64,000 bases of DNA. It comes from a bacterium (GTDB taxonomy: Bacteria > Hinthialibacterota > Hinthialibacteria > Hinthialibacterales > Hinthialibacteraceae). Under the pieces are notes generated by a model. It was not told the DNA's origin. It saw only the letters and a program-made list of their open reading frames with translations, and ran no database searches. The position numbers and the translations under genes were made by a program. The stretch's first letter is position 1, and each line of letters begins with the position of its first letter. Location of the stretch: the NCBI GenBank assembly GCA_016125385.1, contig WGLV01000069.1:1-64000 (forward strand). Reading direction: 5' to 3'. This document shows positions 26,748-35,735 of the stretch, in pieces.

Positions 26748-27596
26748 TCACCCCAGTTCGGAGCTGGACCAGCGCTGGCCGGGGCGCAACAGGCGGTAAG
26801 GTTGGCCGGTGAGTTGCGCTTCGTTCACGAAAGCGCCGGGCGAGGCGCAATTGAACTCGAACATCTCGTAATGACAGGGAATCGCCAGACTCGCGCCGAT
26901 GGCGTAAGCCAGACGCGCCGCCTCGGGGCCGTCGAGATTTCCCGGCACGCCGCGCGACGGATCGCGGCCGTTGATGGGCAACAGCGCGAGGTCGACCGAA
27001 AAGGGCCGCAGGCGTTCGATCATGCCCTCGTATCGCACCGTGTCGCCGGAGTGATAGACGCTCCAGTGACCAAAGCGCACCACGTACCCCAGATACCGGC
27101 ACCGCCCCTCGTCGTCGGCGTCGAGGCTTTCATGCGCGGCGGGCACGGCGTGAAAACTGAATTCCCCCACCGTTTCGCGTTCGCCGTCATTCAGCGGGAT
27201 GAACCAGTCCGCCTCACAAAGCAGGCGCTCTTTCGCGAACTCGACGTTGGCGGCGGGCATGACGAGTTTCAGATCGGGATTAGCCGCCTTGAGCGGCAGC
27301 AGGGTTTCGGCGTCGAGATGGTCGGTGTGGTTGTGGGTGCTGGTGACCACGTCGATAAAATCGAGACGCTCGGGCGCGATCACCCGCTCGGTCATGCGCA
27401 CGTGGGGCTTTTCGGTTCCATGATACTTTTTCGTGAGCGAGTCGGAGAGGTAGGGATCGAGCAGGCAATGACGCCCGCGCCATTGAATGAGAAAACCGCT
27501 CTGCCCCAGCCGCCACAGATGAAACGCGTCGCGGTCGGCGCGCGCCGCTTCCACGTCGGCCAGAAAGGCGTCGTCTTTCAGCGCCGCTTCGATCAT
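26748..27596 (-). CDS. MBL-fold metallo-hydrolase (UlaG-like)
   Basis: This 282-residue protein has the metallo-beta-lactamase HxHxDH motif at 88-93 (THNHTDHLD), a 'GFLIQWRGRHCLLDPYL' lead-in and 'VYHSGDTVRYEGMI' (the SGDT aspartate). It ends with 'GASLAIPCHYEMFEFN', the last metal histidine. The best general match is the UlaG group (L-ascorbate-6-phosphate lactonase and similar). Its start overlaps the stop of the MetE-like gene by 4 bp (ATGA), placing it last in a three-gene operon with a SIS protein. That context hints at a phosphorylated sugar or lactone as substrate. Confidence 0.85.
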   Translation of the reverse strand: MIEAALKDDAFLADVEAARADRDAFHLWRLGQSGFLIQWRGRHCLLDPYLSDSLTKKYHGTEKPHVRMTERVIAPERLDFIDVVTSTHNHTDHLDAETLLPLKAANPDLKLVMPAANVEFAKERLLCEADWFIPLNDGERETVGEFSFHAVPAAHESLDADDEGRCRYLGYVVRFGHWSVYHSGDTVRYEGMIERLRPFSVDLALLPINGRDPSRGVPGNLDGPEAARLAYAIGASLAIPCHYEMFEFNCASPGAFVNEAQLTGQPYRLLRPGQRWSSSELG

Positions 27597-28627
27597 AGCC
27601 CCATCTTTCTCCGCACGGCGTGAACGCCCTCCACCATGTGGTTCAGCTTGCGCCGCGCCGCCCAGCGCGCCGTCTGGCTCAGGCCGCAGTCGGGGGCGAA
27701 CGAGAGACGATCGGCGGGCGCGAATTGCAGGCAGCGCTCGACACGCTCGATCACGTCATCCACGGTTTCGATGTAATAACTTTTCACGTCGATGATACCC
27801 ACCGCCACGTCGAACTTCTCGGCGATAGGCCCGATCGCCTCCAGCTCGGCGAACTCGCGATTGGCCATTTCGAGGTGCATCTCGTCGACGTTCAGCCCCA
27901 TAAACGCGGGAAACATGGGCGCGTAGCGGCGATAGCCCACCGCATGGCCCTTGAAGTTACCAAAGCACAGATGCGTCGACAGGCGGCATTTCCCCACCGC
28001 CGGCGCCACCGTGCGGTTGAAGATTTCAACGAACCGGGCGGGGTCTTCCCGGTAGGCGTAACAACTCATCGAGGGTTCATCGACGGTGATTTCGGCGCAG
28101 CCCGCCTGCAACAACGCCTCCAATTCGGCGCGCACGATGGGGACCAGCGCCTCGGTGATCGCGTATCGGTCGGGGTATCGCTCGTTCGGCAGCAGACGCC
28201 CGCTGAGCGTATAAGGGCCGGGTACGCTCGCCTTCAACACGGGGCCGGCGGGCGCGAGACGCTTGAGGCGTTCGAATTCCTCCACCGCGCCCAGACCGCG
28301 CGGCGCGCACAGCTCGCCGGTGATCGCGTGTTTGCCGCGCTGATCGTGCGCGGGCGGGCCAAAGCGGCGCGGCGAGGCGCTCTCCAGCTCGATGCCCTCC
28401 AGATAGCCATAAAACGAGAGGTTGAAATCGATGCGCGTCTGCTCGCCGTCGGTGATGACGTCGAGCCCCGCTGAAACCTGATCGTGAATCGCCGCGATGA
28501 CGGCGTCTTCGCGCATCTCGCGGATATCCTCCTCGCCGAACTGACCGAGGTGCGCCGAGGCGAATTCAAGCCAGGCGGGAAACGGATAACTGCCGATGAC
28601 GGTGGTGCGCAAGGGGCGTTCTTTCAT
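27593..28627 (-). CDS. MetE C-terminal-like (cobalamin-independent) methyltransferase
   Basis: The 344-residue protein corresponds to the catalytic half of cobalamin-independent methionine synthase. It begins 'LRTTVIGSYPFPAWLEFA', has 'VDEPSMSCY', the zinc ligands His219/Cys221 in 'THLCFGNF' and the final cysteine 314 in 'FAPDCGLSQTARWAA'. Short forms like this occur in archaea and many bacteria; some methylate homocysteine and some have other acceptors. Both ends overlap the neighbouring genes by 4 bp (ATGA), so it is translated together with a SIS-domain protein and an MBL hydrolase. That context argues for care before calling it methionine synthase, despite the metYXW genes 4.5 kb away. 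Confidence 0.8.
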   Translation of the reverse strand: MKERPLRTTVIGSYPFPAWLEFASAHLGQFGEEDIREMREDAVIAAIHDQVSAGLDVITDGEQTRIDFNLSFYGYLEGIELESASPRRFGPPAHDQRGKHAITGELCAPRGLGAVEEFERLKRLAPAGPVLKASVPGPYTLSGRLLPNERYPDRYAITEALVPIVRAELEALLQAGCAEITVDEPSMSCYAYREDPARFVEIFNRTVAPAVGKCRLSTHLCFGNFKGHAVGYRRYAPMFPAFMGLNVDEMHLEMANREFAELEAIGPIAEKFDVAVGIIDVKSYYIETVDDVIERVERCLQFAPADRLSFAPDCGLSQTARWAARRKLNHMVEGVHAVRRKMGL

Positions 28628-29427
28628 GAGTTCTCCCCGGCGGGCTCGCCGATTCGTTCGTACAGCCTGGCGAGCCGCCGTGCGTGTTCATCGTAAGCGT
28701 CTTCAAACAACTGGGCCGCGCGCGGCGCGCCCACCACGGCCGCGCCGGACAACACGCGGGGTGGATGCCCCGCCTGAGTGAGATGAGCGGCGACCTCGGC
28801 CTTGATGCAGTTGATCAGCATGCAACCGCCCACCGTCGAGCCCGGCGCCACCGGCGTATCGAGCCCCTCGACATGAACCATCGCGTCGCCGGCCGGCGCA
28901 CCGGTGTCGAGCACGATGTCGGCGCAGTCCTGAAGTTTGACCCCGGCGGGATGCTTGCTGGGCGTGACGTCGGCGTGCTTCTGACTCACGATCGCCGCAA
29001 CTTTGATCCCGCGGCGTTGAAAACCCTGCGCCATCTCGATGGGAACCACGTTGCATCCGCTCGACGAAACCACTAGCGCCGAGTCTTCAGTGGAAAAATC
29101 GAAATTGCGCAGGATGCGTTCCGCCAGACCCGACACGTTTTCCAGAAACATCGCCTGCCGCTGGCCGTTAGGCCCCACCACCGGATGATGAAAGGTCAGC
29201 GACAACTCCACGATGGGGTTAAAGCCGGGGAACGAACCGTAACGCGGCCACATCTCTTCAACCAGAATACGGCTGTGGCCCGAACCGAACAGATGAACCA
29301 TGCGCCCGGCGAGGATGCTTTTCGTGAACAGTTCGGCGGTCTGGTGAATCAGTTCGCGCTGCGCTTCAACGCGGTCCGCGATGGCGCGGCAGGCGTCAAT
29401 ATAAGCCGTGATAGGCGATAGAGTCAT
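28624..29427 (-). CDS. SIS-domain phosphosugar protein (UPF0309-like)
   Basis: This 267-residue protein has a sugar-isomerase (SIS) domain with 'GRMVHLFGSGHSRILVEEMW' and 'SALVVSSSGCNVVPIEMAQ', which bind phosphosugars, and a helical N-terminus. The layout matches the UPF0309/AgaS-like group. It overlaps the MetE-like gene by 4 bp and is the first gene of that operon. The SDR gene lies 73 nt upstream on the same strand. The reaction is unknown; aldose-ketose isomerisation or ligand sensing are both possible for this fold. Confidence 0.85.
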   Translation of the reverse strand: MTLSPITAYIDACRAIADRVEAQRELIHQTAELFTKSILAGRMVHLFGSGHSRILVEEMWPRYGSFPGFNPIVELSLTFHHPVVGPNGQRQAMFLENVSGLAERILRNFDFSTEDSALVVSSSGCNVVPIEMAQGFQRRGIKVAAIVSQKHADVTPSKHPAGVKLQDCADIVLDTGAPAGDAMVHVEGLDTPVAPGSTVGGCMLINCIKAEVAAHLTQAGHPPRVLSGAAVVGAPRAAQLFEDAYDEHARRLARLYERIGEPAGENS

Positions 29428-29500
29428 GTCGGCGTTTGTTCCAGGTTGGAATCACAGAGCTGCGGAAATCATTCGATGCGTGGATTCGAGTATTCCGTCT

Positions 29501-30295
29501 TCAGACGCGGCCGCCGTCGCAAACCGACCATCCCCCATCGGCCGCGATGACCTGACCGGTCACGTACGCGGAAGCGTCTGAAAGCAAGTAAACCACAATC
29601 CCGTCCAGGTCGGAAGACCGCCCCAGACGCCCCCCCTGCAGCGGCTGGCGCGAGGCGGAAAACGAGGTGATTTCTTCATCGCCGAAGGCGCGTTGCGACA
29701 TGGGGGTCTCGGTCAGCCCCGGCGCCAGCGCGTTAAAACGGATGTTGTGAGTCGCGTAATACGCCGCCGCCGAGCGCGTCAGGCCAATAACCGCCGCCTT
29801 GGCCGCCGCGTAAGCGTGAGTCGAAAAAAAACGCGGCGAGGGTGAATACGCCAGCGGAGACGTGACGTTCACCACCGAGCCGCCGTTTTGTTGATGCAGA
29901 AAGCGCTTGACCGCCGCGCGGTTTGAATACGCCAGCGAAGAGGCGTTCAGATCGAGCGTATACCGCCACCCTTCGGCGGTCATCTCGTGCAGCGGCCCGT
30001 CGCCCATACGGCGGCCGCTGCCGCCCGCCACGTGATACAGCCCGTGCAGATCGCCGAAACGCTCGACGGCCGCTTCGACCGCCCGTTCGGCGGTTTCGGG
30101 GTCCATGGCGTCGCCCGCCATTACCAGCGCTTCTTCGCCCAGCGCGGCGCGGGCGGCTTCCAGATGTTCGTCATCCCGGCCCACGGCGGCGATGCGCGCT
30201 CCGGCGCGTTGACACGCCCGGGCGCCCGAAAGCCCCAGCCCGCTGGTTCCGCCCATGATGAGAATCGTCTTGTTCCGTAAGGAATTATCGCTCAT
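29501..30295 (-). CDS. SDR family oxidoreductase
   Basis: The 264-residue classical short-chain dehydrogenase has the cofactor motif 'GGTSGLGLSG', the NAG motif replaced by 'HVAGGSGRRMG', the active-site 'YAAAK' and the usual 'FNALAPGLTETPMS' and 'YVTGQVIAADGGWSVCDGG'. It probably oxidises or reduces a sugar, sugar acid or polyol. It lies upstream of the SIS/MetE-like/MBL operon on the same strand (73 bp) and may be transcribed with it. Confidence 0.88.
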   Translation of the reverse strand: MSDNSLRNKTILIMGGTSGLGLSGARACQRAGARIAAVGRDDEHLEAARAALGEEALVMAGDAMDPETAERAVEAAVERFGDLHGLYHVAGGSGRRMGDGPLHEMTAEGWRYTLDLNASSLAYSNRAAVKRFLHQQNGGSVVNVTSPLAYSPSPRFFSTHAYAAAKAAVIGLTRSAAAYYATHNIRFNALAPGLTETPMSQRAFGDEEITSFSASRQPLQGGRLGRSSDLDGIVVYLLSDASAYVTGQVIAADGGWSVCDGGRV

Positions 30296-30437
30296 CGCCG
30301 CTCGTCCACTTCAGTCGGATTCCGGGAAAGGTTCCCGGCGAAGTCTCGTACTATACCCGATGGAGATTGATTCGCCGGAGCCCGGCCTCCATAGTAGTCG
30401 AATTTTCAATCACACGGCGAGAGAAACGGGTACGTCC

Positions 30438-31379
30438 ATGTACGATTTTACGCTGATTCTGCTGGGAACGGGTTTGCTGTATTTCGGCGGAGAACTGCTG
30501 GTCACTCATTCGGCGCGGCTGGCGCGCATCTGGGGGCTGAGTTCGCTCACCATCGGCCTGACGGTGGTCGCTTTCGGCACGTCGAGCCCCGAACTGGCGG
30601 CTTCGATCACCGCCGCGCTGAAAGGGCAGCCAGCCCTCGCGATCGGCAACGTCGTCGGTTCGAATATCGCCAACATCGGGCTGATTCTCGGACTATGCGC
30701 GTTACTGAGGCCGCTGACGGTGGAATGGTCGCTGGTGAAGCGTGAAACGCCCATCCTGATCGCATCCGCTATATTACTGGCGCCGCTTTTATGGGACGGC
30801 GTTCTCACCCGGTTCGAAGGGCTGGTTCTGATCGTTCTGATCGTCGCCTACACCGTTTACATTCTTCGCCTGAGCCGGAAAGAACCCCTGGAGCCGTCTC
30901 TTTCCCGCGAAGCCGCTCCGTCCGGCGGCGGATCGGCCTGGTTCGCGCTGGCCGGCGCGGGGGTGGGCGTCGTCGTGCTGGCGGGCGGCGCGAATCTGCT
31001 GGTTGAAGGCGGGGCGAACATCGCGCGCGCGTTCGGCGTCTCGGAAAAAGTCATCGGCCTGACGCTGGTCGCGGTCGGTACCAGCCTGCCCGAGCTCGCC
31101 AGTTCCATCATCGCGGCGTTGAAGAAAGAAAGCGACATCGTATTGGGAAACATCGTGGGCTCGAACATCTTCAACTCGCTCTGCATCCTCGGCGCGGCGG
31201 CGCTGGCCTCGCCTCTGGAGATGCAGTGGGCGGCGATTCAGTACGATTGTTTCGTGATGCTCGCCTTCAGCCTGGCGTTATGGCCCTGCCTGTACACCGG
31301 CCAGCGGCTTTCCCGTCTGGAGGGCTCATTGTTTCTGATCGCGTACGCGACATACGTGGGCTATCTCTACGCCGGATGA
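30438..31379 (+). CDS. Calcium/sodium antiporter, first copy
   Basis: This 313-residue inner-membrane protein of the CaCA (YrbG-like) family exchanges Ca2+ for Na+ or H+. The two alpha-repeats carry 'VVAFGTSSPELAAS' with 'GNVVGSNIANI' and 'LVAVGTSLPELASS' with 'GNIVGSNIFN', with about ten hydrophobic segments between. The ATG at 30438 was chosen because the frame before it lacks membrane character. A paralogue starts 97 bp downstream, and its first 125-bp tract is almost identical at DNA level (separate entries). Confidence 0.9.
   Translation: MYDFTLILLGTGLLYFGGELLVTHSARLARIWGLSSLTIGLTVVAFGTSSPELAASITAALKGQPALAIGNVVGSNIANIGLILGLCALLRPLTVEWSLVKRETPILIASAILLAPLLWDGVLTRFEGLVLIVLIVAYTVYILRLSRKEPLEPSLSREAAPSGGGSAWFALAGAGVGVVVLAGGANLLVEGGANIARAFGVSEKVIGLTLVAVGTSLPELASSIIAALKKESDIVLGNIVGSNIFNSLCILGAAALASPLEMQWAAIQYDCFVMLAFSLALWPCLYTGQRLSRLEGSLFLIAYATYVGYLYAG
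30477..30601 (+). repeat. 125-bp near-identical tract, copy 1 (antiporter 5' end)
   Basis: This segment matches 31512-31636 with only 3 differing bases out of 125, counted directly (a CC in place of TT and one G in place of C). Outside it the two genes diverge strongly, including at the protein level. This suggests recent gene conversion, or strong purifying selection, after an older tandem duplication. Confidence 0.85.
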
Positions 31380-31475
31380 CGGCGCGCGGCTCGATCCGAT
31401 TGATCTTTCACGGTTTCGCGCCATAGTACCCCGACGGGAGACGACAGAGATCCCAAATCGATTGTAGATGAATTC

Positions 31476-32441
31476 ATGAGTATTGTTCTGATCATTCTCG
31501 GCGGCGTCCTGCTGTATTTCGGCGGAGAACTGCTGGTCACTCATTCGGCGCGGCTGGCGCGCATCTGGGGGCTGAGCCCGCTCACCATCGGCCTGACGGT
31601 GGTGGCTTTCGGCACGTCGAGCCCCGAACTGGCGGCGTCCGTCACCGCCGCGTTCCGCGGCGCTCCGTCGATCGCCATCGGCAACGTCATCGGCTCGAAC
31701 ATCTCCAACATCGCGTTCATCCTGGGCGTTTCGGCGATGATTTACCCCATCGCCGTGCAAAAGCGATTCAACCGGCGCGAGATGCCGTTCATGATCGCGG
31801 CCAGCGCGCTGATCTGGCCGTTGTTTTTCAATGGCTTGCTGGGCCGGATCGAAGGCCTGATCCTCATCGCGCTGCTGGCGGGGTATACCTTCGTCGTGCT
31901 GCGTTTCAGTACGCAGGCGGCCGCCGAGATCATCCCCGAGCTGGATGCGATCCCCGACGAACCCGAGGGACCCGCGTGGAAATCTCTGCTGGGCGCGGCG
32001 CTGGGAATCGGCCTGCTGGTGGGCGGCGCGCAGAGCCTGATTGAGGGCGCGGTCCGGATCGCGACGCAGTTGGGAGTCCCCGATAAGGTGATCGGTCTGA
32101 CGCTGGTCGCGTTCGGCACCAGCCTGCCCGAGTTCGCCAGCTGCGCCGTCGCTTCCATGCGCAAACACAGCGAGATCGTGCTGGGCAACATCGTCGGTTC
32201 TAACATCTTCAATGTGCTCTGTATTCTGGGCTTCACCGCCGTCATCAAACCGCTCGCGATCCCCTGGAGCGAGATCCTGATCGACTTTGGAGTGATGATG
32301 GCGTTCAGCGTCATCCTCTGGCCCATGTTGATCACCGGCAAATCCCTCGGCCGGCTGGAAGGCGCATGCCTGTTCGCCGGATACGTGGCGTACATCGTGT
32401 ATCTGTTCGCGGGCGTGAACTCGCCCGCTCCGGCGATGTAA
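31476..32441 (+). CDS. Calcium/sodium antiporter, second copy
   Basis: The second, 321-residue CaCA-family antiporter has the same two alpha-repeat signatures ('VVAFGTSSPELAAS', 'GNVIGSNISNI', 'LVAFGTSLPEFASC', 'GNIVGSNIFN'). Only the first about 55 residues are nearly the same as in copy 1; the second repeat and the central loop are clearly different. Two copies may differ in ion preference or regulation. A 420-bp region with a repeat array follows. Confidence 0.9.
   Translation: MSIVLIILGGVLLYFGGELLVTHSARLARIWGLSPLTIGLTVVAFGTSSPELAASVTAAFRGAPSIAIGNVIGSNISNIAFILGVSAMIYPIAVQKRFNRREMPFMIAASALIWPLFFNGLLGRIEGLILIALLAGYTFVVLRFSTQAAAEIIPELDAIPDEPEGPAWKSLLGAALGIGLLVGGAQSLIEGAVRIATQLGVPDKVIGLTLVAFGTSLPEFASCAVASMRKHSEIVLGNIVGSNIFNVLCILGFTAVIKPLAIPWSEILIDFGVMMAFSVILWPMLITGKSLGRLEGACLFAGYVAYIVYLFAGVNSPAPAM
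31512..31636 (+). repeat. 125-bp near-identical tract, copy 2 (antiporter 5' end)
   Basis: This is the partner of 30477-30601, with 3 mismatches in 125 bp. Confidence 0.85.
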
Positions 32442-32580
32442 GGGGTATGGAAAAGAAAAAATGGCGGGTTTCAAACCAGCCCCTGCAACTCACCGATTCC
32501 CATGTATCAATCGGTCATGTGCTTCCAGCGTCCCTGATAAATCAAAAATTCGAAACCATTTCTCCATCAGATCGCGCCAG

Positions 32581-32758
32581 CGACCAACGGGAGCGCTTAA
32601 TGCGTATAGCCCAAATACTGGGCCCCGGACACTGTCCGGCGACCAACGGGAGCGCTTAATGCGTAAAGCCCAAAGACTCGGCCCCGGACACTGTCCGGCG
32701 ACCAACGGGAGCGCTATGTTCGCACAACCCCAAAGACGGGCGGCCGACACTGTCGGCC
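32581..32758. repeat. Three tandem 59-bp units with inner palindromes
   Basis: Units begin CGACCAACGGGAGCGCT at 32581, 32640 and 32699, an exact 59-bp period. Each unit ends in a palindrome: CCGGACA-C-TGTCCGG in units 1 and 2, GGCCGACA-C-TGTCGGCC in unit 3. Thus both arms of unit 3 have changed together. The intervening segment forms a second small inverted repeat (GCCCA/TGGGC) in unit 1 and a reduced GCC/GGC form in unit 2. No leader, spacer variety or cas gene is present, so this is not CRISPR. The rest of the 420-bp gap (32442-32580 and 32759-32861) holds no gene; weak frames there are repeat artefacts. Confidence 0.75.
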
Positions 32759-32861
32759 ACTTGAATTTTGAGATCATTTGGCTCACAAATAGGCGTGGCA
32801 ATCACATGCGCGATCCCGCGATGAATCCATATTCCAACCCCATCATGAAGGAGCCAGTTCG

Positions 32862-35735
32862 ATGACACGAATGGGACGCATTTTTACGCTTTGTTTCGCC
32901 GCCTGCGCGCTGCTCGCCGCGGGCATGACCCACGCGGGGGGCGCTCCCCGGCCTGAACACCCCCGCCCCGATCAATACCGCGATCGATGGATCAACCTCA
33001 ACGGCGAATGGAACTTTCAGTTCGACCCCGCCGGCGCGGGGGAATCCGAGGGCTGGTACAAAACCGATTACAACAAGTGGGAGATGAAGATCAACGTGCC
33101 TTTCCCCTGGGAAAGCGCGCTCTCCGGCGTGACGCGCCCCGATTACCAGGGCGCGGGCTGGTATCAACGCACCTTCACCCTGCCCGATGACTGGAGCGGC
33201 AAAACCGTTCTGCTTCACTTCGGCGCGGTCGACTGGTCGTTCAAAGTCTGGCTGAACGGACAGCCGGTTGAACCGCAGCTGGGCGACGCGCCGATGGCCA
33301 CCGGCTACACGCCCGTCACCTTCATCCTCAACCCGGCGCTTACCGAAGGCGAAAACGTTCTGACCGTGCGCGCCTTCGACGACACCGACCCCCACCAGCC
33401 CACCGGCAAGCAGATCGGCTGGTATACCCGCACCAGCGGCATCTGGCAGACGGTGTATCTCGAAGCGCTCGGCGCCGAGAGCGGCGCGTTCATTCAGAAC
33501 GTGGCGCCGTTCACCAAGAACGACGGCTCCGTCACCCTGAAAGTGTTGCTCAACCGCCCGGCGGAAAACCTCTCGGTACGCGTCGTCAAAGACAACCCGG
33601 TCGACGCCGAAGGCCCCTCGCGCACGCTGGATGACGACGTCAAGGCGAAGAACTCCGGCGAAGCGGTGAAAGAGATTTCGTTCAAAATCAAAAAACCCTG
33701 GCTCTGGTCGCCCGAGACGCCCACCCTCTATTTCGCCAAAGTCGAACTGCTTGACGGCGGCAAGGTGGTCGACGGCGTCCACACCTATTTCGGTTTCCGC
33801 GAAGTCGAGCGCAAAAAGTGGAAAGGGCAGGATTACGAATCGATCCACCTCAACGGCAAGCCCTTTTATATCGTGGGCGCGCTCAATCAGGCGTTTCATC
33901 CCGAAGGCGTCTACACCTACCCCAGCGACGAGCGTATCCGTCAGGACGTGGCCGACGCCAAGCGCTTCGGCTTCAACAACCTGCGCCTGCACATCAAGAT
34001 CGATGAGCCGCGCTTTTATTACTGGTGCGACCGGCTGGGCCTGACCCTGTTATACGACATCCCCTCCTTCTGGGAATACAGCGGCGAAGCAAAACAAAAC
34101 TTCACCGCCGTCGCCCAGCAGGCGGTCGAGCGCGATTTCAATCACCCCTCCATCCTGTCATGGGTCATCTTTAACGAGACATGGGGGCTGCGCGGGCTGA
34201 AGCAGGACAAGGAAAAACAGCAGTGGGTCAAACAGATGGTCGATACCTTCCACAAGTGGGACCCGACCCGCCTTGTCGAAGACAACTCGCCCTGCAACTA
34301 CGATCACGTCGTCACCGACGTCGACTCGTGGCATTTTTATATCTATGAACACCCCAACGCCCGCAAACACGTGGAAGAAGTGGTGGAGAAATCGTTCCCC
34401 GGCTCCGACTTCAACTACGCCAACGGCTGGACGAAAGGAACCGAACCGCTCATCAACAGCGAATACGGCGGCGTCAGCGCCGGCATGGGCGACCGCGACG
34501 TCTCATGGTGCTTCCATTACCTGACGAATGAGATCCGGCGTCACGGCGAGATCGGCGGGTACATCTATACCGAACTGCAAGACATCGAGTGGGAACACAA
34601 CGGCTTCATGAACTATGACCGCGGCGGCAAGGTATTCGGATACGAAACCTTCGTCCCCCAGGTGTACGGTCATCCACCGGTCACGTACCGCGACCTCAAC
34701 ACCGAAGATTACCTCGTACTCGACGCCATCGCCGGCGAAACCATCGAACCGGGCGAAGTTCATGAAGTCCCCGCCGCGCTCTGCCTCTACTCGGGCCGCC
34801 CCAGCGGCAAGTACACCCTGCGCTGGCGCGTCTTCAGCCAGAACCGCTTCATGCGGGACTGGTTCTCCGATCACGCCGGTACGCAGTCCATCAACGCGAC
34901 CGCTTATCAGCCTTCCTACGGCGACCCGATCCGCTTCCACGCCGAACCTGACCGCCTCTACCTGCTGTACGCGTTCGTGGAAGATGAAGCGGGCGATCTG
35001 GTGGCGCGCAATTTCTGGGTGTTTAACACGCTGGAGGGCGATTACGCCGGCGTCGAACGCCTTCAGCAAATGGCGCGGAACATGAAAACCGGTAAGACGG
35101 AAGAAGTCGCCGCGCCCGAGTGGTACATCCGCTGGAACCCCGGCGGCCTGGCCGGTCATACCGGCGAAATTGAAACCGCGCCTGAACGCATCGTCCCCAA
35201 AGACAAACTCGACAGCGTTTCGATTCCGGGCAAGGCCGAAGTGAAATACCGCGTCTCATTGCCCGAAGACGTCGACCTCGGCAAGATCAAAAAAGCCAAA
35301 CTGCAATTCGAGCTGGCCGCCTGCGCGGGCGGCGCCCGGCTTGAGCCGCTTGAACAGCAGGGCGCGTTCACCAAGCCCGACTGGCGCAAGCGGTCCGACG
35401 TGACCGTCAATCCACAGACCGATGTGGGTAACGAATATCCATCCACCGTTCAGGTGGTGGTGAACGGCGAAGTCGTCAGCGAGATCGATCTGCCCAACGA
35501 TCCCGCCGATTACAACGGCGTGTTGAGCAATATCTTCGAGAGCGCTCCACCCAGCAGCTACGGCTACCTGCACCGCATTTACGTGCCGGTCGAGCTGCTC
35601 AAGAAGGACGCGCCCAACGAAATCGCCATCCGCACCAAACCCGGCGTCGATCACGGCTTGCGGGTATTCGGAGCCCACAGCGGCCGGCATCCCTTCCCGC
35701 CCACGCTGATCCTGTTTGAATCGGGCGAGGAATAG
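32862..35735 (+). CDS. GH2 family glycoside hydrolase, secreted
   Basis: This 957-residue exported enzyme (signal peptide to about 'GMTHA') starts at an ATG with AAGGAG 8 nt upstream. It has the GH2 sugar-binding jelly roll ('LNGEWNFQFDP ... AGWYQRTFTLP ... VDWSFKVWLNG'), an immunoglobulin-like domain, and a TIM barrel with the acid/base Glu439 in 'WVIFNETWG' and the nucleophile Glu534 in 'LINSEYGG'. It ends in an extra beta-sandwich of about 300 residues of unknown role. The family includes beta-galactosidases, glucuronidases and mannosidases; specificity is not clear. It ends with a strong terminator. Confidence 0.88.
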   Translation: MTRMGRIFTLCFAACALLAAGMTHAGGAPRPEHPRPDQYRDRWINLNGEWNFQFDPAGAGESEGWYKTDYNKWEMKINVPFPWESALSGVTRPDYQGAGWYQRTFTLPDDWSGKTVLLHFGAVDWSFKVWLNGQPVEPQLGDAPMATGYTPVTFILNPALTEGENVLTVRAFDDTDPHQPTGKQIGWYTRTSGIWQTVYLEALGAESGAFIQNVAPFTKNDGSVTLKVLLNRPAENLSVRVVKDNPVDAEGPSRTLDDDVKAKNSGEAVKEISFKIKKPWLWSPETPTLYFAKVELLDGGKVVDGVHTYFGFREVERKKWKGQDYESIHLNGKPFYIVGALNQAFHPEGVYTYPSDERIRQDVADAKRFGFNNLRLHIKIDEPRFYYWCDRLGLTLLYDIPSFWEYSGEAKQNFTAVAQQAVERDFNHPSILSWVIFNETWGLRGLKQDKEKQQWVKQMVDTFHKWDPTRLVEDNSPCNYDHVVTDVDSWHFYIYEHPNARKHVEEVVEKSFPGSDFNYANGWTKGTEPLINSEYGGVSAGMGDRDVSWCFHYLTNEIRRHGEIGGYIYTELQDIEWEHNGFMNYDRGGKVFGYETFVPQVYGHPPVTYRDLNTEDYLVLDAIAGETIEPGEVHEVPAALCLYSGRPSGKYTLRWRVFSQNRFMRDWFSDHAGTQSINATAYQPSYGDPIRFHAEPDRLYLLYAFVEDEAGDLVARNFWVFNTLEGDYAGVERLQQMARNMKTGKTEEVAAPEWYIRWNPGGLAGHTGEIETAPERIVPKDKLDSVSIPGKAEVKYRVSLPEDVDLGKIKKAKLQFELAACAGGARLEPLEQQGAFTKPDWRKRSDVTVNPQTDVGNEYPSTVQVVVNGEVVSEIDLPNDPADYNGVLSNIFESAPPSSYGYLHRIYVPVELLKKDAPNEIAIRTKPGVDHGLRVFGAHSGRHPFPPTLILFESGEE

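Noticed and set aside
31326-32474. 382-residue minus-strand frame over the second antiporter
   Set aside because: Asp/Gln/Arg-rich antisense shadow; the opposite strand has clear CaCA motifs.
32581-32758. CRISPR array
   Set aside because: The unit repeats as a whole, without conserved-repeat/variable-spacer alternation, and no cas genes are in the window.
32461-32865. Frame of 134 codons across the 59-bp repeats
   Set aside because: Its content is the tandem repeat itself; no Shine-Dalgarno, no domain.
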